Below, in pieces: positions 28,025 through 36,760 of a DNA stretch of 64,000 nucleotides. The notes under the pieces are model-generated. The model was not told where the DNA came from, ran no database searches, and saw only the letters and a program-made list of their open reading frames with translations. Made by a program: the position numbers and the translations under genes. Within the stretch, counting starts at the first letter, position 1; the number at the start of each line of letters is the position of its first letter. Source of the stretch: Proteus vulgaris (GTDB lineage: Bacteria > Pseudomonadota > Gammaproteobacteria > Enterobacterales > Enterobacteriaceae); NCBI RefSeq assembly GCF_033708015.1, contig NZ_CP137920.1, positions 2,232,001 through 2,296,000 of the forward strand. The letters are read 5' to 3'.

Positions 28025-29182
28025 ATGAATCGTCGGTCATTTTTAACATCATCCAGCCTTGTTATTAGCGGATTATCATTAAGTTCTTTTGTGAGTTCAG
28101 CTTATGCAAATGAAGTACTGAAAAGTAAATTGGCAGTTAATGCAGAAAATCCGTTACTGCTTAATTTCAATGAAAATTCATTAGGTATGTCGCCCAACGC
28201 CCAGAAAGCGATTATCGCTGCTTTACCCAATGCATTTAGATATCCAGATGATGCGCGTAGCGAATTAATTAGCGAATTAGGAAAGGAATTTAAACTTTCT
28301 GATAAACACATTACCTTGGGAAATGGCTCATCTGAGACAATTCAAGCAGCAGTTCAATATGTCGCCAATAAAGGTCAAAAAGAAGGTAAAGCGGTTCAAC
28401 TTATTGTGCCTGACCCGACATTTAACTATGCCGAACTTTATGCTGAACCTTTAGGTGTAAAGATCGTTAAAGTCCCTGTTGATAAAACACTGGCATTTGA
28501 TTTAGCAACCATGCAGAAAAAAGCGCAAGAGTTTGATGGTATTAGTATGGTGTATTTGTGTAATCCAAATAACCCAACCGCAATGTTAACCCCGAGCGCC
28601 GAATTATCGAATTGGGTGAAATCAGCAAAAGAGAATGTCTTTTTTATTATTGATGAGGCTTACGCTGAGTTTGTTTCAACGCCCGAATTTACCAGTGCTA
28701 TTGCATTAGTTGAAGCAGGTTATAAAAATCTGATTGTTGCGCGTACTTTCTCTAAAATTTATGCGCTAGCTGGGCTACGTGTTGGTTATGGTGTTGCCGC
28801 ACCTGAAATTATTACCGATGTTGATGTGTTTGTTTCCATTGATAATACCAATACTGCAGGTGCGGTAGCTGCATTAGCTTCGCTAAAAGATAAAGCCTAT
28901 GTGGAATATAGCCGTAAATCAATTGATGTTTCACGTCAAATGGTGGTTGATGTCTTAAAAGAGCTGAATATTGAATACGCCCCTTCTCATGCAAACTTTA
29001 TATTTCATAAAGTGAAAGGCGATGTAAAAACCTATCAAAATAGAATGAAAGACGCGAATATTATGGTAGGTCGTGAATTCCCGCCTGCTTTTGGTTGGAG
29101 TCGTTTAACGTTAGGGACCCCAGAAGAGATGCGTTATTTTGTAGCTACATTAAAAACCTTTAGGGCTAAAGGTTGGATTTAA
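28025..29182 (+). CDS. Tat-signal HisC-like PLP aminotransferase
   Basis: 385-residue fold-type I PLP enzyme close to histidinol-phosphate aminotransferases: LLNFNENSLGMSPNAQKA, ALPNAFRYPDDARSELI, YLCNPNNPTAML, IIDEAYAEF, and RTFSKIYALAGLRVGYG with the PLP lysine. Unusual: it begins MNRRSFLTSSSLVISGLSL..SSAYA, a twin-arginine signal with a hydrophobic stretch and an AYA cleavage site, so it should be folded with its cofactor and exported to the periplasm. HisC itself is cytoplasmic, so this is not the biosynthetic enzyme. Substrate unknown. No operon partner; a terminator follows. Confidence 0.85.
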   Translation: MNRRSFLTSSSLVISGLSLSSFVSSAYANEVLKSKLAVNAENPLLLNFNENSLGMSPNAQKAIIAALPNAFRYPDDARSELISELGKEFKLSDKHITLGNGSSETIQAAVQYVANKGQKEGKAVQLIVPDPTFNYAELYAEPLGVKIVKVPVDKTLAFDLATMQKKAQEFDGISMVYLCNPNNPTAMLTPSAELSNWVKSAKENVFFIIDEAYAEFVSTPEFTSAIALVEAGYKNLIVARTFSKIYALAGLRVGYGVAAPEIITDVDVFVSIDNTNTAGAVAALASLKDKAYVEYSRKSIDVSRQMVVDVLKELNIEYAPSHANFIFHKVKGDVKTYQNRMKDANIMVGREFPPAFGWSRLTLGTPEEMRYFVATLKTFRAKGWI

Positions 29183-29216
29183 CTTTATTCCAATTAATTT
29201 ATAATGGGTTATGCAT

Positions 29217-29240
29217 AAAGGGAACTAAAATGTTCCCTTT
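29217..29240. terminator. Bidirectional terminator
   Basis: Stem AAAGGGAAC / GTTCCCTTT with a 6-base loop, between the aminotransferase gene (plus) and the end of the second fimbrial operon (minus). Confidence 0.85.
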
Positions 29241-29245
29241 ATCAT

Positions 29246-29803
29246 TTAAAGATATTCTAAAGAAAACAAAACTTCGCCATTTGCACTACCACTCACAACA
29301 GCCGAACCCGTCGCTGCATATTGTGCATAAAAATCAAGCGCAATATTATTGATGGTTCCTACGGGATAAATAATGCTACTTTTCCCTGGTAATACCCTAT
29401 CTTTATTTTTATCTAAAATTGCAATTCCAATATTTTTTGCAGAATCATTTTCTGACAATTTAAATAGTGTATTATCTTGACTATCAGTATCCCCTTTAAA
29501 GGTCACTTTCACTCCCGTTGTAAATACACCACAATCCGTTAAATTAAGCGTAAATTTTATCGGTTCTGTTGTTTTGTTTTGCTTAAGATCTTTCGTTCCC
29601 CATACTCCCAAATCTACAAATTTATTCATGGATTCAGGGCTTACTCTACATGTGTTTGCAACAATATTTGCTTTTATAACAATATTGGTATTTGCCAATT
29701 CAGCTTTTGCGCTTTGAACGAGAAATATTAAACACCCGACCACTAAAAAGAGTAACCATAATAAAGAGCGTATTATCTTGTTACTATAAAATAATTCATT
29801 CAT
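29246..29803 (-). CDS. Minor fimbrial subunit
   Basis: 185 residues. Long N-terminal signal (about 35 residues: IIRSLLWLLFLVVGCLIFLV..AKA). The mature protein has pilin features: VIKANIVANTCRVSPESMNKFVDLG, a second cysteine in LNLTDCGVF, and a C-terminal EVLFSLEYL strand. It is closely patterned on the pilin-like genes at 34179 and 34784 (CxVSPES, VDLG). Last gene of the operon, 18 bases after the adhesin-like gene. Being distal it is likely a minor subunit or terminator of growth. Confidence 0.85.
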   Translation of the reverse strand: MNELFYSNKIIRSLLWLLFLVVGCLIFLVQSAKAELANTNIVIKANIVANTCRVSPESMNKFVDLGVWGTKDLKQNKTTEPIKFTLNLTDCGVFTTGVKVTFKGDTDSQDNTLFKLSENDSAKNIGIAILDKNKDRVLPGKSSIIYPVGTINNIALDFYAQYAATGSAVVSGSANGEVLFSLEYL

Positions 29804-29821
29804 GATATGAGCCTATATAAA

Positions 29822-30817
29822 TTAAGGGAAATCGACTCTTAGAAAACCACTCGATGTCACAGCCCCTTCTGTCGGTGTTTTACCATCAATGCTGACAGGA
29901 TACACATTGATGGTAACATTAGAGTCAGAATTCCCATTTAGTTTAAAAGGAATGAAACTGGATAAATCATTAGGGGTTAATTCCGCACCATTCGCGTTCG
30001 CAATAATAAATCCAACACTTTTATTAGTAGACACTATTGCATTACCCTGCACAGAATCGGCTTGTAAGCGCATCGTTAAATCGGCACTGGCATCTATATT
30101 GTCACATTGAATACTTAAGTTACGGGAAATTGTATTTACACCTTCGGCTTTTTTCCCCGCTTCTTTAAAACTTGATGCAGGAATATTATCAAAATCAATA
30201 TTTAACACTTGACCTGAATTAATAACACAAGATTGTGGTACAGATATCGAAAGATTTAAAAATAACTGAGTGATCACAGCTTGTTTTGTGGCGCAATTTT
30301 GGGGTTGGCAAAACCCAAATTCACCAACAAAAATATTTTTTACATAAGTACCAGAAATAATCGCTTTATCAATTTTTATTCGGGTCTGATATTTTCGTGT
30401 GGATACAACCCCTTCTTCACCTTCTTTATAAGAACGCGGGCCACAAGTAGAACTTAAAGTAGGCACATTATAAGGTACATAAATTGTTCTACAATTATTT
30501 GTCATCCTTAAAGCCACTGAAATGTAATCATCTATTCTTGAGTATACCCAATCATTATTACTCGTATTTGCAGTAGGAATATTGCCATTAGAATATGTTG
30601 CCCAAGTTTGTCCTTGACCTGCATTCCAGCGTAATGTGGTTCGATTTGTTAAACTAATATCAGAAGCATCTTTAGTGATCCCTACCTTATTTTCATTTTT
30701 TGTTAACTGTCCACTTAGTGTTGAAATTTCATTAGCATTACAACCACTGATACAGCTAACAGCAATAGCACTATTTGAAGCAATGGCTATTATTGTAAAT
30801 AATAATATTCTCATCAT
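29822..30817 (-). CDS. Fimbrial tip adhesin-like protein
   Basis: About 331 residues in two parts. The N-terminal half is rich in Cys and aromatics (VSCISGCNANE, RWNAGQGQTWATYS, FCQPQNCATK), a likely receptor-binding domain. The C-terminal half from about residue 190 is a pilin domain (SVPQSCVINSGQVLNIDFDNI, LSIQCDN, SSGFLRVDFP). Start ATG at 30817 lies after GGG; an in-frame ATG at 30829 is possible. It follows the usher by 19 bases. I do not recognise the receptor; it is not obviously MrpH-like in its N-terminal domain. Confidence 0.8.
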   Translation of the reverse strand: MMRILLFTIIAIASNSAIAVSCISGCNANEISTLSGQLTKNENKVGITKDASDISLTNRTTLRWNAGQGQTWATYSNGNIPTANTSNNDWVYSRIDDYISVALRMTNNCRTIYVPYNVPTLSSTCGPRSYKEGEEGVVSTRKYQTRIKIDKAIISGTYVKNIFVGEFGFCQPQNCATKQAVITQLFLNLSISVPQSCVINSGQVLNIDFDNIPASSFKEAGKKAEGVNTISRNLSIQCDNIDASADLTMRLQADSVQGNAIVSTNKSVGFIIANANGAELTPNDLSSFIPFKLNGNSDSNVTINVYPVSIDGKTPTEGAVTSSGFLRVDFP

Positions 30818-30836
30818 AATAAAACCCATTCAGTTG

Positions 30837-33428
30837 CTATTTATCTGATTGACACGTAGAAGAAATAAAATAAATCCCTTTCTCTTTAGATAATTTATCG
30901 TTAATTTCATAATTAAATGCACATTGTTGATCTTCCTGTCTTCCCCATTTGGCTTTTAATTTCCCTATCGGTGCTAATCCAGAAATAAAAACATTACCGT
31001 TATCACCAACGATCCCACTCACAGAACGTTCTTCATCGACAACCATTGCACCAAATGGAATAATCGCACCATTTTGTTTCTTTAAATTGACTATCGCTCG
31101 ATAACCGATATTTGTTTTAAAATCAGCCTGTACTAAGGCTCCTTTAGTAGGAATAACATTCATAATTGCATTTTCTAATTCAACATTCTCACCTAATGAA
31201 TTAATATCTAAAGAAACACGATTATTCTTATAAATAGAGGCATAAGGTAAAACAGCATATCCTTTACTGTTAGTTAATATACCATTAGCATTCTCTACTC
31301 TAATATTATTAGCATCATTTGCTTTAATAAGAATATTTGTATCACCTAAAGGTTGACTTAACGTTATTCCACCAGAATGTGCAACCACTCCACCATTTAA
31401 ATTATAATTTAATTCATGCCAATCATTATTATAATTATATCCACTTCCTATATTCGCATATTTCCCTTTATAATTAGCATAAACCATACCTGAATATCCG
31501 CCGCCATTATGTGCATATCCTTGTTGGATATTATAATTTAAATTATTATCTTCAAGTAATGTCCCTGTTAATCCCGCCTGCTGTACCCACATATTGTCAT
31601 TACTTCTATTCATAGAATAAACGGCATACATACTATTTTGGCTAGAATTTAAATCATTAACTCTATTTTGATTAAAAAGATCATTGATAGGTATAGAAAT
31701 GTTAAAGGCAATATTTTTATTATCTCCGCTCATACCAGGCGATTTAGATTTAGAAAAATTCAAGCTGTAATTAATTTGTTTTATATTTCCATTATAACCA
31801 ATTTGCCATAGTTGTTCCGTTTCCGAGGTGCGCCAATAATTTTGATAAGAGCCTAATAGATATAAAGAACTGTTATCTGTCACTTGCTGATTAATATTAA
31901 CTTGAAAACGTCCTTTTTTAGAATAATTTAAATTATAATAGTTAGATAGATTTTCATTATCTCGTATTATTCCATCAGGAGTGATAATTTCACGCCCTTC
32001 CATCCTTTTGTAACTCACTTCATTTAACGTATAATATCCTTGTGTAGAATATCGATATCCCATAATTTGGAAATTAGTCCCAGTACTATTAATTGACTTT
32101 GCATAGAGTAGACGGAATGACTGTCCTTTTTTATGTTCATCATTGGGTAAAATACTATTTGCTTGAATGACGTCAGCTGATATCGCGCCTAAATTTCCCA
32201 AATTGCCACCAAGACCAATAGCATAAGCTTGATAGTTATTCGAAAACTGACTTCCTCCATAGAGCGTTAAATTATGAGGCAAACCATAAATTAAACTTAA
32301 TTGCCCAAAATTTGGTTTATCTTGAAAATCAGACCCACTTCTAAATTCCCCACCAATAAATTCATATTTAAGACGTCCTTCACGTTGCAAAATAGGCACA
32401 TTAGAATAAGGCACAACAAATTGAGTTATTTCTCCATTATTCTCTTTAATTACGACATCTAAATTTCCACTGCTTGATGTTGCATAGAGATCTTTTATTT
32501 CGAATGCACCGGGAGGAACTGAAATTTGATAGATAACAAAACCATTTTGTCTAACAGTAACGATCGCATTGCTATTTGCAATCCCTTTAATTGTAGGAGC
32601 GAAACCTCTCATACTATCTGGTAGCATGTTATCATCAGATTCTAGCTTAGCACCTCTAAAACCAAGGCTGTCAAAAATGGTACCACTAGAAAATGAATCA
32701 CCTACTGTCAGTTCTGCTTTTAATGGAATTATAGGTTTTTGTACATATGTTCTTATATTACGCCACTTATTCTGATCACTTTCACCGCTAGCGTACGTCC
32801 ATGTGCTTTCATTACGTAAACGCCATGACCCCACATTAATACCCGGGTTTATATTTAAAAAGTAGTTATTATTATTAATATTATCTTTATAGTTTTTACT
32901 ATTTCTTCCTGTAAAATTGTAATTTAATAAAAATGCATTAATACCGTTATCCCATTTTTCTGGAGGAATATAGCCACGAATATTATTTTTAAACATTACT
33001 TGTGGAATACTTAAAAATAATTTTTGACTTTCAAAATCAAATCTAATACTTGATTTTTCAATTTCATCTAAAATATTAATACAACTTTCACTATTAATAC
33101 TCTTGCTATTTTCATTTAGACTCACGCCTAGATTGTTTAATGTTTGACTATTCAAACAAGGTAATAATCCTGTGCCATCAGATGATTTATTATCTTCATA
33201 AAAGGAAATGTTTTTAGTTTCAATATATTCATTATTGACATAAATCTCTACTGAATACATTCCTTCAGGCTGACCTTCACCTTTATCAAAGCGTGATAAA
33301 TCTGCAACTTCACTATCAACACTCGATATCAAATTAGGATTAAAAAAACTATCTGCATGGCTAATGCCCGAATAAAAAGTACCTAAAATGAGATGGAGAT
33401 TAAAAATTATAGTTTTAGATTTTAGCAT
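30837..33428 (-). CDS. Fimbrial outer-membrane usher protein (second operon)
   Basis: 863 residues with a signal peptide (MLKSKTIIFNLHLILGTFYSGISHA). N-terminal domain FNPNLISSVDSEVADLSRFDKGEGQPEG and VEIYVNNEYIETKNI; barrel motifs GDSFSSGTIFDSLGFRGAKL, SMRGFAPTIKGIA and VPPGAFEIKDLY; C-terminal domain FGAMVVDEERSVSGIVGDNG and two late cysteines (QQCAFNYEI, SSTCQSDK). Typical FimD/PapC layout. It follows the chaperone by 33 bases. The sequence is clearly different from the usher at 851-3364, so the operons are not recent duplicates. Confidence 0.95.
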   Translation of the reverse strand: MLKSKTIIFNLHLILGTFYSGISHADSFFNPNLISSVDSEVADLSRFDKGEGQPEGMYSVEIYVNNEYIETKNISFYEDNKSSDGTGLLPCLNSQTLNNLGVSLNENSKSINSESCINILDEIEKSSIRFDFESQKLFLSIPQVMFKNNIRGYIPPEKWDNGINAFLLNYNFTGRNSKNYKDNINNNNYFLNINPGINVGSWRLRNESTWTYASGESDQNKWRNIRTYVQKPIIPLKAELTVGDSFSSGTIFDSLGFRGAKLESDDNMLPDSMRGFAPTIKGIANSNAIVTVRQNGFVIYQISVPPGAFEIKDLYATSSSGNLDVVIKENNGEITQFVVPYSNVPILQREGRLKYEFIGGEFRSGSDFQDKPNFGQLSLIYGLPHNLTLYGGSQFSNNYQAYAIGLGGNLGNLGAISADVIQANSILPNDEHKKGQSFRLLYAKSINSTGTNFQIMGYRYSTQGYYTLNEVSYKRMEGREIITPDGIIRDNENLSNYYNLNYSKKGRFQVNINQQVTDNSSLYLLGSYQNYWRTSETEQLWQIGYNGNIKQINYSLNFSKSKSPGMSGDNKNIAFNISIPINDLFNQNRVNDLNSSQNSMYAVYSMNRSNDNMWVQQAGLTGTLLEDNNLNYNIQQGYAHNGGGYSGMVYANYKGKYANIGSGYNYNNDWHELNYNLNGGVVAHSGGITLSQPLGDTNILIKANDANNIRVENANGILTNSKGYAVLPYASIYKNNRVSLDINSLGENVELENAIMNVIPTKGALVQADFKTNIGYRAIVNLKKQNGAIIPFGAMVVDEERSVSGIVGDNGNVFISGLAPIGKLKAKWGRQEDQQCAFNYEINDKLSKEKGIYFISSTCQSDK

Positions 33429-33461
33429 AATAAAACCTTATCATTAATTAATCTTGCAGTA

Positions 33462-34154
33462 TTATTTACCAACCTTTTTTATTATTGTCGGCGTGCTAGC
33501 ACCATAATCATTAATAGTTTGATAAGATATTTGATTATAGCTAGGATTATTAATTTTTATTTCTATAGACCCTTTGGGTGGGACCATAGTACTATTTAAC
33601 CTTTCATCTCCCAGTTTTATATTAATTAAAGTCGCATAATATGGCGTTGGATTATTTATTACTATCCCACCCTGTGAATATATAAATTCTAGGCTATTAG
33701 GAATATCTTCCGTTTTAAATTCCAACCCTTGAGGTCTAATAAATATTTTTATTCTAGATAAAACGGCTAATTGTAATATGTTTTTATCTTTAATATCTTC
33801 TCTTTCTATTTCAGGTATTGCTTTTGTATTCAACCAAAATAAGCTTTCTCTATCAGTAGGTAAAACTTTTCCTGCATATATTATTCTTAATTTATTTTCA
33901 CTTTCAGGTTTACTCACAAAAAGGGGCGGCGTTACAATAAATTCATCTGTTTTTTTATCGTTGTTATCATCAATCCATGATTGAACTAAAAACCGTAGTT
34001 TTTTATCTGTATTATTAATAGTAATTGATGTTTGTTTAGCATCCATTGGATATATTATACGAGTTGCAGCCAATGCCACTCCCCCAGCATAAGAAAATGA
34101 AGAAAAACAGAAGAGAAAAAATAAAAAAATATAATTTCTATACATTAAATACAT
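33462..34154 (-). CDS. Periplasmic fimbrial chaperone (second operon)
   Basis: 230 residues. Signal peptide YIFLFFLFCFSSFSYA after the start; GAGG ribosome site supports ATG 34154. Chaperone hallmarks: VALAATRIIYPMDAKQTSI with the conserved Arg, FLVQSWIDDN, PLFVSKPESENKLRIIY, and ILQLAVLSRIKIFIRPQGL with the conserved Lys. The C-terminal domain contains VPPKGSIEIKI. Lies between the second pilin-like gene (24 bases upstream) and the usher. Confidence 0.95.
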   Translation of the reverse strand: MYLMYRNYIFLFFLFCFSSFSYAGGVALAATRIIYPMDAKQTSITINNTDKKLRFLVQSWIDDNNDKKTDEFIVTPPLFVSKPESENKLRIIYAGKVLPTDRESLFWLNTKAIPEIEREDIKDKNILQLAVLSRIKIFIRPQGLEFKTEDIPNSLEFIYSQGGIVINNPTPYYATLINIKLGDERLNSTMVPPKGSIEIKINNPSYNQISYQTINDYGASTPTIIKKVGK

Positions 34155-34178
34155 ATGAACCTCGAGTAATAGGTTTAA

Positions 34179-34721
34179 TTAATGATAATTAAAAACAAAC
34201 CAAACAACACTATCAGCCTTACCGCCAATAACCGTTTTTCTTGTTGCTAAATAGCTTGCTTTAAATTCTAGCTTTAATTCATTCTCTTCAATAAACTTAT
34301 ATTTATTAATATTGTTTGGAATTATTATTTCATCTTTAGCGTTAAATAATGCGACACCAACGCCTAAAGCTGAGTTTTGTTTTTCTGTAATATTAAATAA
34401 ACGTTTATCTTTATTATCCACATCACCTAAAATGTATACACTCACTTTATCAGCCATATTTTTATTGCAGTTCATTAGCTTAATAAAAAAAGGAATTTTT
34501 ATTGAATGGCTTCCTACACCATTAAATTGATTACTGCTAATAACACCTAAATCTACAACCTGATTTTCACTTTCTGGAGATACTGTACATGCTGGTTCAA
34601 CAATCCCGCCCCTAAAATAAACAATACCATCATTTAAAAATACTTTATTCCGTTCCATCGAATATGTTGTAAATGAAATAGAAAAAAACAGCGCAATAGA
34701 ATATATTAAACTATATTTCAT
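34179..34721 (-). CDS. Fimbrial subunit, second in operon
   Basis: 180 residues with signal peptide MKYSLIYSIALFFSISFTTYS. Pilin pattern FLNDGIVYFRGGIVEPACTVSPESENQVVDLG, second cysteine KLMNCNKNM, C-terminal KADSVVWFVFNYH. Very AT-rich with many Asn/Lys codons. Encoded just upstream of the chaperone and downstream of the main pilin; probably an adaptor or minor shaft subunit. The AT bias suggests an acquired operon, though the whole window is AT-rich. Confidence 0.87.
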   Translation of the reverse strand: MKYSLIYSIALFFSISFTTYSMERNKVFLNDGIVYFRGGIVEPACTVSPESENQVVDLGVISSNQFNGVGSHSIKIPFFIKLMNCNKNMADKVSVYILGDVDNKDKRLFNITEKQNSALGVGVALFNAKDEIIIPNNINKYKFIEENELKLEFKASYLATRKTVIGGKADSVVWFVFNYH

Positions 34722-34736
34722 ATTTGCCTCGATATA

Positions 34737-34765
34737 GAAGTATGACCTTTATCAGGCCATACTTC
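34737..34765 (-). terminator. Hairpin after the second operon's main pilin gene
   Basis: Stem GAAGTATG / CATACTTC with additional CC/GG pairs inside, 18 bases past the pilin stop. No T run follows, so it is more likely an mRNA 3'-end stabiliser or partial terminator that raises pilin mRNA. Confidence 0.65.
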
Positions 34766-34783
34766 TCAATAAACTAATTAGAC

Positions 34784-35344
34784 TTATTCATATTGCATTC
34801 TGAAAGTCACATTGGCATCAGCCTGACCCGGTGTTACTGTATCTAATGTTGATTTATAGCGAGCAACAAAATTCAACGTGTTAGCACCGTCAATTAGTTG
34901 CTTAGCCGTAGAGAATACAGAACCATCTGGTGATAAAACCTTACCGGTATGATCGGCGATCTCAATACCCACGCCAGTAGCTGCGCCTGCACCACCCGTT
35001 GTGATATTACTGACTGCTAATACTGTTTTGTCATTTGAATCGCTAACGCCTGAAAACGATGCAGAGGCATTTTTTGCAACCGTCGTATCACACTCTTCTA
35101 AATCAATCGAAAAATCCGTATTTCCAACAGTTTTTCCGACACTATCAAATTGAGCGGTTCGATATTGACCAATATTGATTGTTTGATTCATTGATTTTGC
35201 GCTAACAGCACATGCTGCATTCACTATTTGACCCGTAAAATTAATTTTACCACCATTAACAACAGTAGCCGCCGAAGCAATACTACTCAGTGATAAAACT
35301 GATACAGCAAATACGGTTTTAACTAGCATTTTTCTTTTAAGCAT
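34784..35344 (-). CDS. Major fimbrial subunit (second operon)
   Basis: 186 residues. Signal peptide MLKRKMLVKTVFAVSVLSLSSIASA, mature start ATVVNGGKINFTGQIVNAACAVS, second Cys in DLEECDTTV, C-terminus ADANVTFRMQYE. This is the MrpA/type-1 pilin pattern. Codon use is less AT-extreme than in the neighbouring minor-subunit genes, as usual for abundant pilins. AAGGA ribosome site lies 8 bases before the ATG. First structural gene of the operon; an AT-rich 25-base palindrome (35453-35477) lies about 110 bases upstream. Confidence 0.93.
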   Translation of the reverse strand: MLKRKMLVKTVFAVSVLSLSSIASAATVVNGGKINFTGQIVNAACAVSAKSMNQTINIGQYRTAQFDSVGKTVGNTDFSIDLEECDTTVAKNASASFSGVSDSNDKTVLAVSNITTGGAGAATGVGIEIADHTGKVLSPDGSVFSTAKQLIDGANTLNFVARYKSTLDTVTPGQADANVTFRMQYE

Positions 35345-35452
35345 TGACTTTTCCTTTTTATATTTCAGGTAAATACAAACAACATCTTCACTTCAAAATA
35401 GACTCAAAATAATAAGGCTATATTAAAAATATAATATTAAGAATGGACAATA

Positions 35453-35477
35453 ATATCTAAATTTAAATTTTAGATAT
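35453..35477. promoter_or_regulatory. AT-rich palindrome upstream of the second pilin gene
   Basis: Perfect 9-base arms ATATCTAAA / TTTAGATAT separated by 7 bases. It lies about 110 bases upstream of the pilin start, between it and the MrpJ-like gene. Candidate regulator site; it could be chance in AT-rich DNA. Confidence 0.35.
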
Positions 35478-35614
35478 AAATATTTAAAATAAACGGCACG
35501 AAAAAATGGTTCAATAGATATGTCGATATCACATAAATAGAATTCAATTTAAATTCATATTAAACAGTGTAATATTGGTATATCCACATAAATAAATTAA
35601 TAGATTAAAGTTTA

Positions 35615-35950
35615 TTAAATAACATTTTTGAAAAAAGGAATGTTATTATCAGAATCATATTTTATCTTATATTTTAATGTTATTACTCTATTTCTAACTC
35701 GTTCAAAAAAATCACTAATTGAAATATCAAATATGTTTAATATATAAAATAACATATCAACAGGTATTTTATTTATACCTCGTTCATAACGAGATATCTG
35801 TTGTTGAGAAATATTTAATATTTTTCCTAGTTCAGCCCCCGTCATTAAATTGCGTTGTCGTAAAAGAGAGAGTTCATATCCTATCGAATGACAAAATATC
35901 TTTCTTTCTGAAATATATTTAAAATTCAATGAGAAATCATTTATTTCCAA
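35615..35950 (-). CDS. MrpJ-like XRE-family transcriptional regulator
   Basis: About 111 residues with a Cro/CI-type HTH: LSLLRQRNLMTGAELGKILNISQQQISRYERGINKIP, then VDMLFYILNIFDISISDFF. This is the pattern of Proteus MrpJ and its paralogues, which repress flagellar genes and act when fimbriae are made. No ATG is available; TTG at 35950 has AGGAAA at a good distance (TTG at 35965 also opens the frame). It lies on the same strand, 270 bases upstream of the pilin gene; MrpJ-type genes often come last in their operon, so first place is less usual. Confidence 0.8.
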   Translation of the reverse strand: MEINDFSLNFKYISERKIFCHSIGYELSLLRQRNLMTGAELGKILNISQQQISRYERGINKIPVDMLFYILNIFDISISDFFERVRNRVITLKYKIKYDSDNNIPFFKNVI

Positions 35951-35965
35951 AATCGCTTTCCTCAA

Positions 35966-36704
35966 ATGTATTTGTATTTAATTTACGTTATGAGATTAAT
36001 AAAATCAAACATTCAAATTTTTCTAACCAATTAAAATACGCATAATAAAACACTAAATAAGTGTAAGTAAATATACGCAATTACCTTATATCAGGAAGTT
36101 AATGACGCACTTTAGTTATACTGTCTTTTTTGTACAGGGATAAACTCTAAAAAATAATTATTATTTAAGAAAATAAAAGATATTATTCTGTTAAAATGGG
36201 GAGGGTTAATACTTATCATTTAATATTGAGAGGTGTTTTTTAGGATTTTAATATTCCGTTGAATACAACAGCAAAGAAAAAGATAAAGACAAAGATAAAA
36301 AAACACTTTTTTACCCTCGCAAATTAAATTAAAAAAAGATAAATCATTAATTAACCTTATAAATAAAAGAAAAAAAGCCATCCAATATGGAATTTATTGA
36401 TAAAAATCAATCTTTATGTTTATTAATTTTTTATTACAATTAAAAAAACTTAAATTTCATTTAAGTTACATCTAACACATTAAAAACTGTATTCTTTTCA
36501 ATATGTAGGGGTCCCTAAAAAGAGCAAATATCGTTGATATTAAAAATAAACACTCTAATAGGTTGATAATTAAAATATTAATAATAAAACAATGTGTTTA
36601 AATTTTCTTGAATAAAAATACGATAAATATTAAAGCAAGACAATTTAATAAAATATCTTTTACCTATTAGACAACATAGAATTGACGACAATCTTTTAGG
36701 TAAA
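35966..36704. promoter_or_regulatory. Long AT-rich region upstream of the MrpJ-like gene
   Basis: About 740 bases with no ORF having a convincing start. It contains a perfect FNR consensus (36397-36410) and a TAGGG-GT-CCCTA palindrome (36506-36517). Likely the control region of the regulator and fimbrial operon; long AT-rich stretches like this are also typical H-NS targets. Confidence 0.45.
36397..36410. promoter_or_regulatory. Consensus FNR box
   Basis: TTGAT-AAAA-ATCAA matches all ten defined positions of the FNR site TTGAT-N4-ATCAA. It is about 450 bases upstream of the MrpJ-like start, and a TTTTAT -10-like hexamer lies near the expected place for a class II promoter reading the minus strand. 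Confidence 0.6.
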
Positions 36705-36734
36705 AAAAAAGTCTGAATAATTTCAGACTTTTTT
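36705..36734 (-). terminator. Intrinsic terminator of the opp operon
   Basis: Stem AAAAAAGTCTGAA / TTCAGACTTTTTT with a 4-base loop, 27 bases past the oppF stop. The A/T tracts make it usable from both sides. Confidence 0.9.
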
Positions 36735-36760
36735 ATTCATTAATAAATTTTCATTAAAAT

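Noticed and set aside
36124..36140. CTGT...ACAG dyad resembling a LexA box
   Set aside because: CTG and CAG are 11 bases apart, not the 10 required.
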